A DNA stretch of 64,000 bases from Dendrocalamus latiflorus (GCA_017311315.1 CM029609.1:39740744-39804743), one strand, 5' to 3'. Shown: positions 48,506-61,766, counted from the stretch's first letter. Notes: a model not told the origin generated them from the sequence alone. A program made the numbers and translations.

Positions 48506-49064
48506 CAAAATCACACAGATTATATGAATTTGTCAATATTATACATATAAACATGACAAACTCATATTACATTCCATATCACATCCATTACCAAATTTTG
48601 ATACAGACCGAGGCTTACCTTGTAACTCAGCGGTTGGCTTACCATGTATACGAGTACTCATAATCTCCAGGGTCACTGCGTTCTAAAGTTGTTTCAGTAA
48701 ACCTAGTCTTGCATGTCCTTACAAAATGTGACCATATACGAGCTGCATCCTATGGGCCTCATGCCCTCATCCTCTAGAAACAGCAGACAAAACATTGAAA
48801 TTAAACATAAGGTGCATGTTTATCCTTTTGATTTATCATAAGTCTAAGGTTAAGCTCACACCAAGCTGGCCTCTATCATTCAGAACAAGAATGCCATCAC
48901 ATGTATTTGCCCTGAGACTGAACACGCATCATCTAAACAGATATAACATTCTCTGATGAATTAGCAGAAGCGTAAGGCACACGCCAATCTCAAACACAAC
49001 TAAAGAGAAGCCCAAACTGAAGCAAAGCACACCCTTTCTAGTCGAACAGTACCCAACTGTAAGT

Positions 49065-52000
49065 CTAATAGCTGCAGAACCCTGAAGCCAAGCTGGTCGT
49101 GAGCTGTGCGCACGGCCATGGCTGCACGCCAAGCGCGGCGCCATGCACATCACTGCATTTCCACGCCGCATTCCTCCACCCAAAGAGCTTCACATTTGAG
49201 AGGCATATCCGTGTGAACGGCGAGTTCCTGATCCCCTGAAGCGAGCCGGGCTGCTGGATGTTGACGCCCCACACGTTCCTGATGACCACCGCATCCACCC
49301 TGGGCAGGGCGAGCTGGTTGAAGTGCTCGTCGGGGTGGTCGCCGACGTCCCCCGCGATGCGCAGCCCGTTGCCGACGTTGTTCATGCGCACATTGTTGAT
49401 GGTGACGTTCCTGATGTAGCCGCCCCTCCCCACGTTGGTCTTGATCTGGATGCCGTAGCCGCTGTTGTAGATGTTGCAGTCCTCCACCAGGACGTTGCTG
49501 ACCCCGCCGGACGCCTCGCTGCCGATGGCGATGCCGCTGAAGGGGGACGAGCCTCTGACGCGTCTGACGGTGATGCCAGAGCTTGGGCGGCCATACGCGA
49601 TCCCATACTCGTCCCAGCCGCTCTTGATGGCGACGAGGTCGTCACCCGTTGATATGTACGAGTCCTCAATGCATACATTGGTGCTAGAATCTGTAGGACA
49701 ATTTAGTCTTGTTGTCATGTCCCTCAACTTCTATGCAGGCATTGGCAAAATGGATCAATGGAGATAACAATTTTGTTTGTGTGCGCGCAAAAAAGACTAC
49801 AGATGTACAGCATACCTGGATCAATTCCATCAGTGTTTGGTGAGTCATGTGGTGCCAAGATGATCATGTTGGTTATGACAACATTTCTGAAAGAAGAAAT
49901 GCCTAGGATCAGTAACTCAGTATGCATGGCAGTATGAAAATTGAACATCATCAAGAATTGGCAGACATATTTTATCATATAAGCCCAGTGTTCTGCCATT
50001 CATTGTACTTAAATTTTCATATCTGATTGTTCTATCGTCTAGAATTGCTCTGAAAGAAAATATTGAACAGTGTGGGAAAATAGAATAGCCGGGATAATCG
50101 TCGGATGTTATTGTTTTATCCTCGGAGGGCGTATATATAAAGTACAAGGCTTAGAGGACAAGAAGCCTCTCCTAGAGATAATACATATATCACGGGATTA
50201 TAAATCCTAAACTACCAAATATATAGATATGCCAATATACTTTAACATCCCCTTGTAGTCATAGTGGTAGCGTCGTTGACAATCAGATTGGAGAGGAAGC
50301 AGAAGGTGGGGAACCGTCGGACTGACATCCCCCGCAATCGTAGCAGGAGCATCGGGGACAACTGTGGCGATGCGGATGCGATCTTTGGAGAGGAAACTGA
50401 TGAGTTTGCTCAAGTTAATGATAGTCCTTTGTTGCCGAGGTAGTCGAGAGTGAGGTGACCATGGTCGTAGCCGTGGAGGAGAGAGCCATGTCGAGGTAGT
50501 TGGTGTCGAGGTCGTCGTTGTGGTCGGGGGTAGTGGAGATGATGCAGAGGAGGTCATGGTCGAGGTGCATATGACCATCAACCACAAGAGGTGTACAGGG
50601 AACCGGTCGTAGTTACATGGAACCGGTCATAGCTACAGGGGACCGGTGTAGCCAACGTGGTCGATCTACCGTGGTCGACCGGTCGTAGTCATCCGGCTGT
50701 GGTTGACCGGCTGTGATGACCCTCCGTGGTCGACCTGCCATGGTCGACTTGCTGTGGTCGTTATCAAAGATGAGATAAAGGAGTAGAGAAGCGGCGGAGT
50801 TAGGGAGCCACGCCAGTGGAGGGAGAAGGTGAGGAACGGAGGGCGGCGTGGTCAATCTTTCGTGGTCGATTTGCTGTGGTCGACCCGCCGAGGGGGAGGA
50901 GAAGATGTTAGCGGAACAGTTGGCTTCACCGGTGGCAGAGGAAAAGGTGCCGACGGAATAGTTGGCATCACCGGTGGCGGAGGGGGAAGGTGTCTGGAGG
51001 AGGAAGCCCAGATCTGGGGCCGTGAAGTTCGGATCTGGAAGGATCTAGACTCGCACATGGAGCTCCACGGTGCTGGAGCCAACAAAGATGAGCGGCGGAG
51101 AGAGCCGGCTCTAGATTCAGGTGGAGAAGGACCTAATCAACGTTGACGAAGATGGTGGTGTCGACGATGGCAATAGTGACCACGGGTAGCGACACTGTAG
51201 CCCGAAGGGAAAATGTAGCGGCAGTCCGTGCATGTCGATGGCATGACCATAAGTGTGGGCCCCCAGTGGTGCGATGGCTCGTGCTCGCGAACGACGGTAG
51301 ACGGGGCGCTCGGAATGTCGCGGAGGGAGGGCCGTATTGACGAGCGCGCTGCGTCACGTCACAACGTCATCGGAGAAGATGAGGCGCCGGAGAGGTCGAA
51401 GCCAAGGTGGTGAAGTCCAGAGTTGAGGAACGTCGACGGGTCGGCAGGGCGATGCAAACTGATCTATGCTCAGAAAAAGTAGAGAAAACCCGATTTGAAA
51501 ATGACTAGAGAAAACTCTAATTGGTAGCCGATCGGATGATCGGCGACACGACTTAAACTATGGGTTACGTAGCCCCCGAGAGAGATCATGGAGACGAGAT
51601 CATCTCCCAGAGACGGTGTGATGGAAGCTATGGAGGCGGCAGCTCAGGAGCGGCGCCGCTCTGATATCATGTGGGAAAATAGAATAGCCAGGATAATCGT
51701 CGGATGTTATTACTTAAGCTTCGAAGGATGTATATATAGAGCACAAGACTTGGAGGGTAAGAAGTCTCTTATAAAGATAAGGCAGATATTATGGAATTAC
51801 AAATCCTAAACTATCAAATATAGAGATATGATCGTATCAAGTGTGCGCTTACTCGCAATAAACAGGATGGATGTTCCAGAAAGGCGAATTCTTGAGAACA
51901 ATGTTGGAGATGTGAATTCCACTGGAATGCATGAACTCCAGAAGGTTGGGTCTGGTATGCTGAAGAGTCCTTCGCCTCCACATGTTCCACCACGCCTCAC

Positions 52001-53358
52001 CTTGGCCATCGATGACTCCCGTATCACCTAGATGGAAAAATCAGTCCGAGATGTTAACCATGGTGCATCAATTTCATGAGTTCTTTTCGCAGCAACGGTC
52101 AGTGCAAAAGTGCAAACTGTGATCAATGGTGCTGAGATACTACCATGCTTGTTCTGAATGAAAGTCAAAAAAAGAGGAACTTTGATTTCCTTGTGACAGA
52201 TAAGTCTGAGCAACAATTCTGGTCTTGAACTGAACATTAACTTCAGAGAGTGCTGCAAACTGAACTAAAGTGATACAGAATCAACTCTGTTCGCTGTTTC
52301 ATTTCCCAACATTCATGCATATGTAGCAGATACTGAATAAGCTTCAACTTCTACCCACGGCAGGTCCATCATAATTTTGAACAAGTTATGATTTAGGATC
52401 TGCACGCAGCTATTGGTAATGGCCTAAAACTTAAAATAACAAACCTCTGATCAAAGCACTATAATCCGGTACATATTTTAATCGAAGTGGACAGATTTCC
52501 TATCTAAACTTGTGTATTGTGTTACCTAGGCTTGTCATGTTTTCAGTACCCTTTTTTGCCCTATTACGTTTGGTTTTTTCTGTAGCTACAAAATAGGCTT
52601 ACTCTAGTCTAGTCACTCACTCTCATGCAGTCTTGTGAACCTTTTTCGGTCTTCCCTGACGAGGAGACCTTGAGCCCACTCAGGCCATCACGAGCAATGC
52701 AGTACAGTAGCAAAACAACATGGAACAGGAACAGAGGAGCAAGTTACTAGGCGTCTAGCCGAGCACGGAGAAGACCGGAGCTTCACCTGTAATCACGACG
52801 TCGCGGAGGCCGTTGCCGTGGATGAAGCTGGTGTGCCTGGCGCCGGGAAGCTCCCTGCCTCTGCCGTACGACGGCAGCGGCTCCATCAGCGGCCAGCTCC
52901 TCGTGTCCTGCTCATGCACACATCATTACACCAGCCCAAAGCTTTTAATTGCACGCCATGAAGAGAAACATAAGTGGTGAGACATGCAGGCAGGAGTAAC
53001 TGTGCAGTGTGCTGCTTACCTGCGTGGCCTTGAGCACTGCTCCCCTGGCCAGGAACAGCGTCATGTGGCTGGTGAGGTTGAAGCTGCCGGTGAGCCACGT
53101 CCCCGCCGGCACGAACAGCTCGGTGCCGCCTTGCCGCCGCTGGTGCTGGATGCGGTACACGGCTTTGCGGAACGCCCACGTGTTCAGCGTCCGGCCGTCC
53201 CCCACGCCGCCGAACTGGGTGATGGACACCACCTCCGGCCGGGACCTCACAGGCACCACGCCGGAGCACGTCGCCGCCGCCGACACAGCGTCACATTGCA
53301 ATAAAAGCGCGTGGAGCACGGCTAGTACCACCACCACTAGACCATGCAACGCAGCCAT
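49065..53358 (-). CDS. Polygalacturonase-like GH28 protein
   Basis: A cell-wall pectin hydrolase-like protein. Exons on the minus strand are 53358-53020, 52907-52787, 52027-51853, 49886-49816 and 49690-49065. All introns have GT-AG ends and compatible phases, giving 443 residues. Residues 1-28 form a signal peptide; I prefer the Met at 53358 to an in-frame Met 17 codons upstream because it starts that peptide. GH28 motifs present are SPNTDGIDP (Asp231), STGDDLVAIKSG (Asp252, Asp253) and QIKT (Lys319). The usual GHG motif is replaced by SPFSGIAIGSE, so the conserved His is missing, as in one plant clade of GH28-like proteins. The C-terminus has WGVN, LFG and WKCS blocks and ends FCSY. Intron 3 (about 1.97 kb) holds an LTR element. 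Confidence 0.93.
50073..51839 (-). mobile_element. Small non-autonomous LTR retrotransposon in polygalacturonase intron 3
   Basis: Two direct repeats, 50073-50247 and 51672-51839, both start tgggaaaatagaatagcc on the plus strand and end in ca. On the minus strand a primer-binding-like TGATATCAGAGC (one mismatch to TGGTATCAGAGC) lies just inside the right repeat (51658-51669), and a purine tract CAAGGGGATGT precedes the left one. AGTG flanks both ends (50069-50072 and 51840-51843). The LTRs are only about 80% alike by eye, so it is old. The interior of about 1.4 kb has no gag or pol and is rich in degenerate tggtcgacc repeats (50640-50885). It is in the same direction as the gene. Confidence 0.8.
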
Positions 53359-53682
53359 GCTAATCTGCAGCAGCAACAGATTAAAATGGATAGGAAATTG
53401 TTGCAACAAGGAGAGGCCAAGCAGAGGGCTCCAAGAAGAGCTTTTCCGGTGTATGATCCCTAAGAAAGGGGAGGAAATCTTGTGCTAGTGTTGGGAGGTT
53501 GAAGATGGCTAGCTCCGAGTGCAAGAATCCAAAGGTGGCGTGAGGAGAGCCAAGCAGAAGGGTCCAGGGGATAGGAGGGGGTGGTTCAGCTTTGGAGTGT
53601 GTGAAGCTTGCAGAGGAGAATTGTCGTGTGAAGAGAGCCAGTTTTGGCCTCCAGTGCAGCTTTATTCAGATCTTGCTGGTGT

Positions 53683-53690
53683 TTATATAA
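53683..53690 (-). promoter_or_regulatory. TATA box of the polygalacturonase gene
   Basis: On the minus strand the sequence reads ttatataaac, about 325 bp upstream of the ATG. This implies a 5' leader of roughly 290 nt. Confidence 0.6.
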
Positions 53691-54117
53691 TGGCTGCTCC
53701 ATTCCACCATTTCAGTGGCTAATGCATATGAATAGTACTATAATGATGCTAACAACATACACGAATGCCTAGTTGAGCTCGCGTGCACGAACACTCCTTG
53801 CCTTTGAGACTCAAAATGTCCAAATTGAAAACCTTTCTTCTCCTATCCTATCGATGAGAAGACTGCTTCTTAACTAGGCACAACGGAGGAATGCAGATCC
53901 CCAAGCTTATTTGTTTTCTGCCTTTTTTTTTTCCCTCTTCTTTTCCCTTGTGCTGCATCTGCTGCTTTTCCTTGTGGTACATACATGCTTAAAGCCATTG
54001 GGAGAGTCAAAGGTGGAGAGTTATCACAACCTTTATCAGCATGGCATGCGGAAGACCTCCACATGCATCACCATGTCCTCCTGCTAGCTGTATGCAAAAC
54101 TCTTCACCATTTTATTT

Positions 54118-54272
54118 TTTGGGTATTGATAAACATCATCCGGATGTTTTCTTTCTAACTATCATCCAGATTTTTGACCGTTAGATTAGAGATCCAAGGG
54201 CCACAAATTCTCCCCACCCCTCCAAAAAAACTTCACCCCCCCTCCAAAAAAACTTCTCCCCCCTCCAAAAAA
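54118..54272. repeat. Partial copy of a MITE family
   Basis: gggtattgataaacatcatc and the following ctttctaactatcatccaga match the inverted right end of the element at about 63630-63856. The rest of the segment is a C-rich run with repeated cctccaaaaaaactt. The right end appears missing. The surrounding 53700-55640 shows no gene. Confidence 0.55.
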
Positions 54273-55676
54273 AGCTTATTTTTTTGGTGTGTCTATATAT
54301 CACTCGGATAAGACAGACTCGACTCTGAAGCTTTGGTTGGTCGTGCAAGACGACGCTGTCAGCTAAATAGGACGGTAAGACAGATCAGGGAGACCGTTCG
54401 GTCGATTGACCGATGCGTGAAGGGGCACTTTGGGGGTTTAGGAGAAGATTCTTGCAAGTTTTTGAGGCACAGGTTTGTTGATACGTGGTGCAACCTGCTC
54501 TGGGTGGAGGAAGATTTTTGAAGTTTCGAGGTACAGGTTTACTGACTGACAGGCAGTGTAACTTGCCCCGCGTACAGCAGCTTCATCATGCACAAGACAA
54601 CCCAAAAGTTAATACTACGTACGTCGACGCATCTACGGTGCAAAAATTCTCATCAGTCGTTAGATCCTAGTCCGTCAGTTGGCTACTACTACCAACTGAT
54701 TAATTAGGAGTGAGGCAGCCAATGGCCGACAGTGTCTCAGGAGAGCAAGTGTTATTAACCAGTAGGGTTATGGCCAAAACACATTGATACGCAATGCCTT
54801 TTCGCTCATGCGTCTTCCACAGGCTGGCCGCTTCGCTTGGTGGTCGCCATGGTTATGCATGTGCCGATGGTCATGTGACTAGGGCCATCATGCTTGCGTG
54901 CTTGGCTTTGTGCGCTGTGCTCTCGCTGGGGTGGGATCCAATCAAAAGGCTGGAGACAAGTGGAACGCCGGCCATTTGCAGGTTTCTGGTGGTCCATGCA
55001 TCAACCCCGGCGGTTGAACTTGGAGAGGTGTATGCGTATTTTCGGTTTCGATATGCGTGCAATGTGCACTGTAAACTTGAGAGCTGCTTGTCATGGGTCA
55101 TCAAGAAATGTAAGTGCTCTCTGCTGCCGCGCCATGCAGAATGTCGCGCGCTTTCACCCCTCATCTTTTGGGGATAGAATAATATTCCCACTGTTGGTCT
55201 TTGTTTTACCTCCTAGAGTTTATACCATCAGACTTCATGGGTATATTTACAACTCTGTTTTAAAAATATATTTAAATCTATTTAGGTTGGCTATATAAAA
55301 ACTATATAGTTAGATTTATTGTTAAAAGTACTTTATAATATTATAATTTATTAGTGTATTTATTATAAAGCTATAAAATATAACTATCAAAGTCACGTGT
55401 GCGAAACCGGAAAACGTCAAATAAAAAAACTAACAGAGCAGTAAGAGTAAAGCGCATGTACGCATTGCCTGTCACGATCTGTTCTCTTAGGAAAAAAAGA
55501 TTAGACGGTCCAGATTTAATGTATTGCTACCACAGTTCATTGCTAATGATACGTAGTTTGAACTCATCATTGTAGTCCACGTGGACCACATCTACGACGC
55601 CAACCAAATCTCGAGCTGTGAGTCGACGTGAAGATCATCTCAGGACGTACATGGGTATTAGATTTTGTAATACAAA

Positions 55677-58600
55677 TGTTGTCGAAATTTAAGTTTAATT
55701 TTGAAAGTTTGTAATATTTAGAGTTGTTGTCAGATTTCAAACTGTCTGATCGCTATAGGGATGACGGTCTGACTAGCAGTGGCCAGTGGTCTAACTGCTA
55801 CGGGGCGCAAATGATCATATTCCTTTTTGAATTTGCACAATAAACACTTTTGTAAATGTGTTTGAGGATGTGTTTATACTAGCTAACATCTAAAATGGAG
55901 TTCTGAGATGAAACTATATAGAGTTTTACCGAAATTCAAGAGAGATTGTTTTCTGATGCTCTTAAGCGGTCTAACTGGCCAAACCATGGCGGTCACATGG
56001 TGATAGCGGTCAGACCGACATCGGCGATGCCAGCGTCTGACTGGCTAGGTAAAGGCGTTCAGGCCGGCTTTTAGCGAATTAGTGTTGAAATTGTGCATTT
56101 TGTTTGCGGTTTGCTCCTAGGGTTTGGATCAATATATGAGCACGGTTGAGTGTGTGCACATCATAGGTGCCGATGTTTTGGTGTGGTGTATTGCATGATG
56201 TATTATTTTGACTAACGTGAATCAAGTGTATGAAACTTATGCTTGATGTAGTTGTTTGGTGTTTGGATGTGCAGATGGTTTGGAGACCATTAGCGATCAA
56301 TGGCAAGTGACCGAGATTAAGCAGGGGAACTAAGGTCCGTGTGGTCGTGTAAGTCCTAGTAAGGCTACGTGGCTCAAGTGAAAAAGCACAAAGAAGGCAA
56401 CGATCGTGAAGAGATAAATTGGTACATGTAGTGCGCCGAGTGATGAGGTCGATGCATATAGAGATGGTTCAAGGGAGACCGAATGTGCGAAGACGTATCG
56501 ACTAGTCATTAGACATTATGGACTGCATATCAAGGCATACGGAGATGCTTTGAGGTGAAGTTAAGGATCTTGGCTCATTAATTGTGTCAATTGATAATTT
56601 TGTGTATTGTGCAGTGCTACGTGACAGTTTGCTTGTTGTTGTTGGCTATAGGACTCCGGAGCTAGGTCATGGAGAGGCGGACAGGACTGGGACTAACCTA
56701 GGAGAGCTTAGGTCCAAAGTAGTCAAGGGATTATAACTAAGCTAGGAGAGTTGAGGTCTAGAACGATCAAGGTGTCACTAGAAGATAACTAAAACTAGCG
56801 GAATGGTTACAAGACGAGAAGATAAGAAACCAGAGTAGAAGCTACTAGTGGTGGATATGACGGTCAATGGCGAGGTGGATCGGGATTAAGCTCAGAGATG
56901 AGTTGAGGTCCAGAATGGTCAAGGAAGCCAAGTACCATCATGGTGTATAAAGTGGCATGTAGCAGTGGCATGTAGCAATAGGGGTGCAAACGGTACGAGT
57001 TAATCCCGACCGATCCTATACTAAATTCGGTCGGTACCAAATATGTCAAGATAGTTTAGTATCCGTTGCCGAATTCGGTCAGTACCGGATAGTTGTTGCC
57101 AGATATGTTAGCAAAAATGGAAGAGCTAAATTTCAACCGAATAGCATCGGTAAACAGTAAACCAGATACTATCCGACCGGATATTCAACAAGTAAGTTAG
57201 TACCCCAACCAGCCCAGCCTATCAACCATCATTGACACCAACCGACCTAGATTTTACCCAAGTCCTAACCTAACTCCAGAGTCCAGCCACTCTAGCCAAT
57301 CGCCTCTCCATGACCTAGATGAATTTATTACTAGTTGAAGGCTTGAAGTGATGGTGGTATGGTTCAATGTATATTCCTTTATGTATGCATATACTATCCG
57401 CCTATATTATCTGTTTTTGATCCAAAACCATCATGTATCTGTTCCGATGGTACCATATCTAAAACTTTAAATACTCTAAATTTGTATCTGTATCTGACCT
57501 TATCATATTCGACTCTGAATCTAGGGGAAAATATGGGTTAAGATACGGTATGAACAATATCCGTCCGAATCCGACCCGATTGCACCCTTTTGTAGCAAGC
57601 CAAGTGACTTGGGTTTGGACATGTGAGACGTTTGAAGGGAAGTCATTGCGGCCGCATGGATTTGCAAATGAAGTACGGGGTTGCCTCAAGGCAAAGAAAA
57701 CACAAAGCTTCGTAGAAGACAGTTTGAGGGCAAAACGGTCTTTTTGCCCTCAAACCGAAAAGTTGAAGACTTAATCAAACCACAATACGGGAGGCACAAG
57801 AGAGGTGGTTTAAGTCAAGGATGTGCTGAAAATGTTAAGTGAATTAGGTGTTGATTTACTATCGAATTAATGGTTATATACACTTTGAGAAGTATGTTAT
57901 GTGAGTGTAAAACCTGATATGGTGTTCGTTTAACGGGTTAACCCATGTAATTGGATGAAACCCAATTAGAGGGTTGGTTAGGGTTTCTTGTGATCCTCTA
58001 TATATAAGGAGAGAGAGGTAGCTACGTTTTGGAGAGTTGTACTAAGCCAATTTAAGGAGGTTAGGGTTCTTGGAGAGAACTTTTGGGAGATAAGTTATGG
58101 CTCTTTGTCTTTAGTTTTTTTTGTCATCCTTAGACTTTGTGGTTGGTTAGGAAGTGCTATAAATATTTATCTCTAAGTATTAATAGATATCAAAATTTAT
58201 CTCTGAGTATTAATAGATATTAAAATTTGTCTAAGTATTTATCCTCTTCACTCAAGTGTTGAAATATTGATTTGGCTTAGTTTTTGATGTTTGCTTCTCC
58301 CCTCTTGATCTTGTTGTGATCCATGATAATTAAGAGATAGAAGATGAGTCCAATTGATCAATCTTTAACCATCTAGATTACTTACATAGCAAGTCTCGAG
58401 ACCAAGCCCGGTTTTGCTTATTCTTGGCTCAAATTTGGGTTTTTATGGTCAAGATAGTTTTATCCCGAATCCATACTTAGATTAATTTGCTATGACATAT
58501 AGAAGTAGATCGGGATCATTCTCTTGATTAGAAATTCCTCGGGTAAGAATTAATTTGGATTTTAGGGTTTTAGGTATTCTTGAGGTCTAGAATAGATTTT

Positions 58601-59097
58601 CTTCAAATTAGTGAACTTGAGTGCAAAAACCTTGTGATTCTTGATTAGTTTAGGTTCCTAATGTCTTGAACAAGTCTCATACAAAATTTAGGATTGTTTG
58701 GATGAGATTTGAGTTAGTTCTTGATATTTGAGTTTTCACTCAAGAGTTTTCAGTCTGAGAATAGGGGACCGTTAGACCGGCCCCAGACCTACGGTCTGAC
58801 CGGTGACCAGTCAGATCGGTCCTAGACCAGTGATCAGACTGCCTAGTCCAGTCAAACCGGTTTTAAGCCTGTGATCGGACTGATCCATTGAGGTTTAGGT
58901 TCATTCGTTGCTTGTTCTATTCTCTTAACTTGTAGGCTTCCTTTTTCCCTGTTTCCACTGTGCATATAATCTTATATATAATCTTATTAGCTTCTCATAG
59001 CTAATTGAGTGAAGAAACTTAAGGAGGTTAATTTTGTTAAAGTAGAAAAGGAGACAATGATCATTTACCCCCTCTAATCTCCGCTATGAGTTCTACA
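55677..59097 (+). repeat. LTR-like dispersed repeat, third copy, with nested hAT
   Basis: Landmarks match the copy at 39150-41232: gtttaattttgaaagtttg near 55690, ggtc.gaccg-type clusters at 55745-56060 and 58760-58880, atatacactttgagaagtatg near 57875, gtttaacgggttaacccatg near 57927, and a TATA box ctatatataagg at 57999-58010. It closes with catttaccccctctaatctcc...ttctaca. A TG start, CA end and internal TATA would suit an LTR, but no matching 5-bp flanks were found. A 612-bp hAT element interrupts it at 56979-57590. Confidence 0.45.
56979..57590. mobile_element. hAT-type MITE, 612 bp
   Basis: The ends are taggggtgcaaacgg and cgattgcaccctt(t). A perfect 8-bp duplication tgtagcaa flanks it (56971-56978 and 57591-57598). 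The ends and the internal ccgaatccgacccgattgca and gatggtaccata blocks show it belongs to the same family as 41717-42233 and 42263-42779. It has no transposase. Confidence 0.88.
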
Positions 59098-60439
59098 CTG
59101 CTTTGTTTTCTAGACCATATTTTGCGAGATTGCCGTTTTCCCAATTTTTTTTAGATCGACGTGGTTTTCCCGTCCAGCCACCCTAGGCATCTAATTAACA
59201 GAGGAGAATGTCAGCATATTATATAATAAAAGCTAGTAGATGACATGTGATTTAGAATTGCTAATAAAAAACTAGAAATTCTAAAAAAAGAAAAGACATC
59301 TAGTATTTAATTTTGTGGACCTAATATTAATACTAACATCTAACCAACTATTGTGTACGTTGGAGATAGATTATTTAGATGAGTTTAATTTAATCTACGA
59401 CATTATTATCCAAAAGAAAATATATAGTATATGAAACAAACTCTAGCTACTAAGGAAAACTCCTTCCATCAAATAACGGGCCGACTATATATTTCATGAA
59501 AAATATCACGTCGTCTAGCCCTCTCTATATGCTTGATCACGTCGCTCCTTCTAAGCTTGTAAAAGAAAAAAGAACGCCCATGGTATTTCATTGTCCCTTT
59601 GCCATGCTTGTCTCCTCACATTGCATGTTCGAATTTTTGGTATATATGGTATTGTTTGAATCCGTATTTATAGAAATATTAGTATGTGTATGGTATTGAC
59701 AAAAATAACCTTCTGCTGCTCGGCCACCGGGCGGCGAAGCCGTAGAGTTGACACGTGCCATCTGGAGCCTTGTGGTAGTGCGGCCAAGACCTACTGCCCG
59801 GTCACCGGGCTCCAGGTAGCCTGCCGCCTGATGGCCAGGCTTCAAGTGATTAGCACCCACAATTAATTAGTTTAATTGTATGATTAGAAAATTTTAACGC
59901 GCACCACTCGTAAAATTTTTTAGATATAGCAATAATGGGCAAAAAAACTTACGAAATTTTTTGTGGAACTTTCTGACGCAGCGTAGTTCATTGTGTAATT
60001 TGCTCGTAATTTTTCTCCATTATGAATTTTACTCAAAAATTCATTTACGTAAATTATTTGTAGGAAATTCTGAATATAGCAAATGAAATGGAAAATTATC
60101 GTAGTGGACTTAATGATACAATTTTTTATTCAATTACTCAAGGAGTACATATAATAGTACAAAAAATGTATCGCACGGGATGTGATATGGCTCACTCATC
60201 TAAGCCGTAGTTATCTCCTCGCCTTGTCTGCCTTCGCGTGCGTGGCTTTGTCTTCCATTGACCATGAGCATTTCTTGTGGGATACGTTAGCCGATCTGGA
60301 GCTTGCTTGTTGGCTTAGAGAAGGTATGGGGACCGTTCTATTTATTAAGTGGCCAGCGTTGGTGAAGTAGGCTGAGGTACACCAGACAGTGTCTAGTGGT
60401 AAGCGTCGACATACCAAATTGGGGGCCGCCAGAGATGAA
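59098..60439. other. Intergenic DNA, no gene seen
   Basis: AT-rich apart from a small GC-rich patch at 59715-59840. No recognisable gene, LTR or TIR boundary. Confidence 0.5.
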
Positions 60440-61631
60440 GTCATGAATGAAGGACTCTAGGAATCCCTAGTGTGCGGAGGAGCCCTAGCCTTCATCGTAC
60501 GGTATGACAGCGATGCTGGAGGAGCTCTACCCACTGAAGTCTCCAAACTCTGCATATGGTGTGAACGATGAACTCTGCTCTACATACGATGCAAATCCTG
60601 ACACTGTGTACCACTCCTTAGAAGCAGCAAGGAGGCCCGTATCGTCATCGGTGGATTGGCTGTTACCCCCATGTTGAATTAAAGGCTGCAAGATGCAATG
60701 ATATTAGTCACAATAAATATTCCAGATGTACAATACGAATCTCGTACCTCCCGGATGTGTAGCGAAGATAAACGACGAAGAGCGGTAGTCTGTGTAGGTG
60801 GTGCAGAGGGCATAAGTGATGCATCTCGACGACGAACCTACACCGGGAGAACACCATGATGTTAACGGAACGTAAGTAATAACAGGAAAATAAAATATAG
60901 GTTTGTATGTAAGTTATCTTCTCATCGAGTTGGCCCGTGGATGATCAACGGCTAGTACTACAACGCTGGGCAGACTTGGCAGGTTGCGATGGCTGGCTGG
61001 ACTCGCTAGGTCGCGATGACCTGGCGGGTGAGCACGGTGTCCTCACTAGGTGCCCGATGCGCATGGTGTGGTCTGTCGATCGGCTGCAGCTCAGGTTTTC
61101 CATTATTTTTTGGCCTATGACAGGATGTACTTGAAAGTTTTCTATAGGGTCAGTGGTGTGTCTGGGCTACTGATGGCGGTTTCAGGCAAGCTTGCGATGC
61201 ACTGCACTTGCTCCAACTGAAGTGACATACGAAACATGTTCAGTAATGACTAGTATAAATTTCGTAAATGAAACGATCAGAATTTGCAACTATCTTACGG
61301 TGTCATGGAGCCGCTAAGTGCTGCGGCGATCGATCGAGTGTTGTGAACTGTTGTCATGCATGGCCTACTCCGGGCGATCTGGTCCAATGGAGACCAGCCT
61401 CGTAAAGGGCAACAAGCCCATTGCCCGTAGGATTGGGACGTAGCGATCGTCTAGCTCCCAATGATCCCTCCCTCCCCACAGCTTGAAGGGTGGAGGGCCA
61501 TCCGCGTCAACCATCATCCATAAGTGGCACCGGTGGTTCTCATCATAGAACTGTTCGGGAAGCTCCGATAAAGACATACCTTCCAACAAAAAGGATAAAC
61601 AAAATATGAGTGTGAAGATTGAAAATGACAA
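60440..61631 (-). pseudogene. Plant mobile domain (PMD)-like coding remnant
   Basis: The 88-codon minus-strand ORF at 61631-61365 carries a WELDDRYVPILRAMGLLPFTRLV segment that resembles the start of the plant mobile domain found in transposon-associated proteins and in the MAIN/MAIL1 family. Downstream minus-strand pieces such as KIMENLSCSRSTDHTMRIG (about 61110-61070) and YAEFGDFSGQSSSSIAVIPYDEG (about 60555-60495) could be the later parts, separated by introns or stops. Stops and frame changes suggest decay. The assignment rests on one recalled motif and is tentative. Confidence 0.4.
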
Positions 61632-61714
61632 TAAAATATTATAAATTAAAATTTACGATGAAATAAATAGTACACACATATATGTATCATATTATATATA
61701 TATGTATACGTATG

Positions 61715-61766
61715 TACATACATACATACATACATACATACATACATACATACATACATACATACA

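Noticed and set aside
50829..51413. ORFs in the middle of polygalacturonase intron 3 as extra exons or a gene
   Set aside because: They lie inside the LTR element, and the flanking exons join in phase without them.
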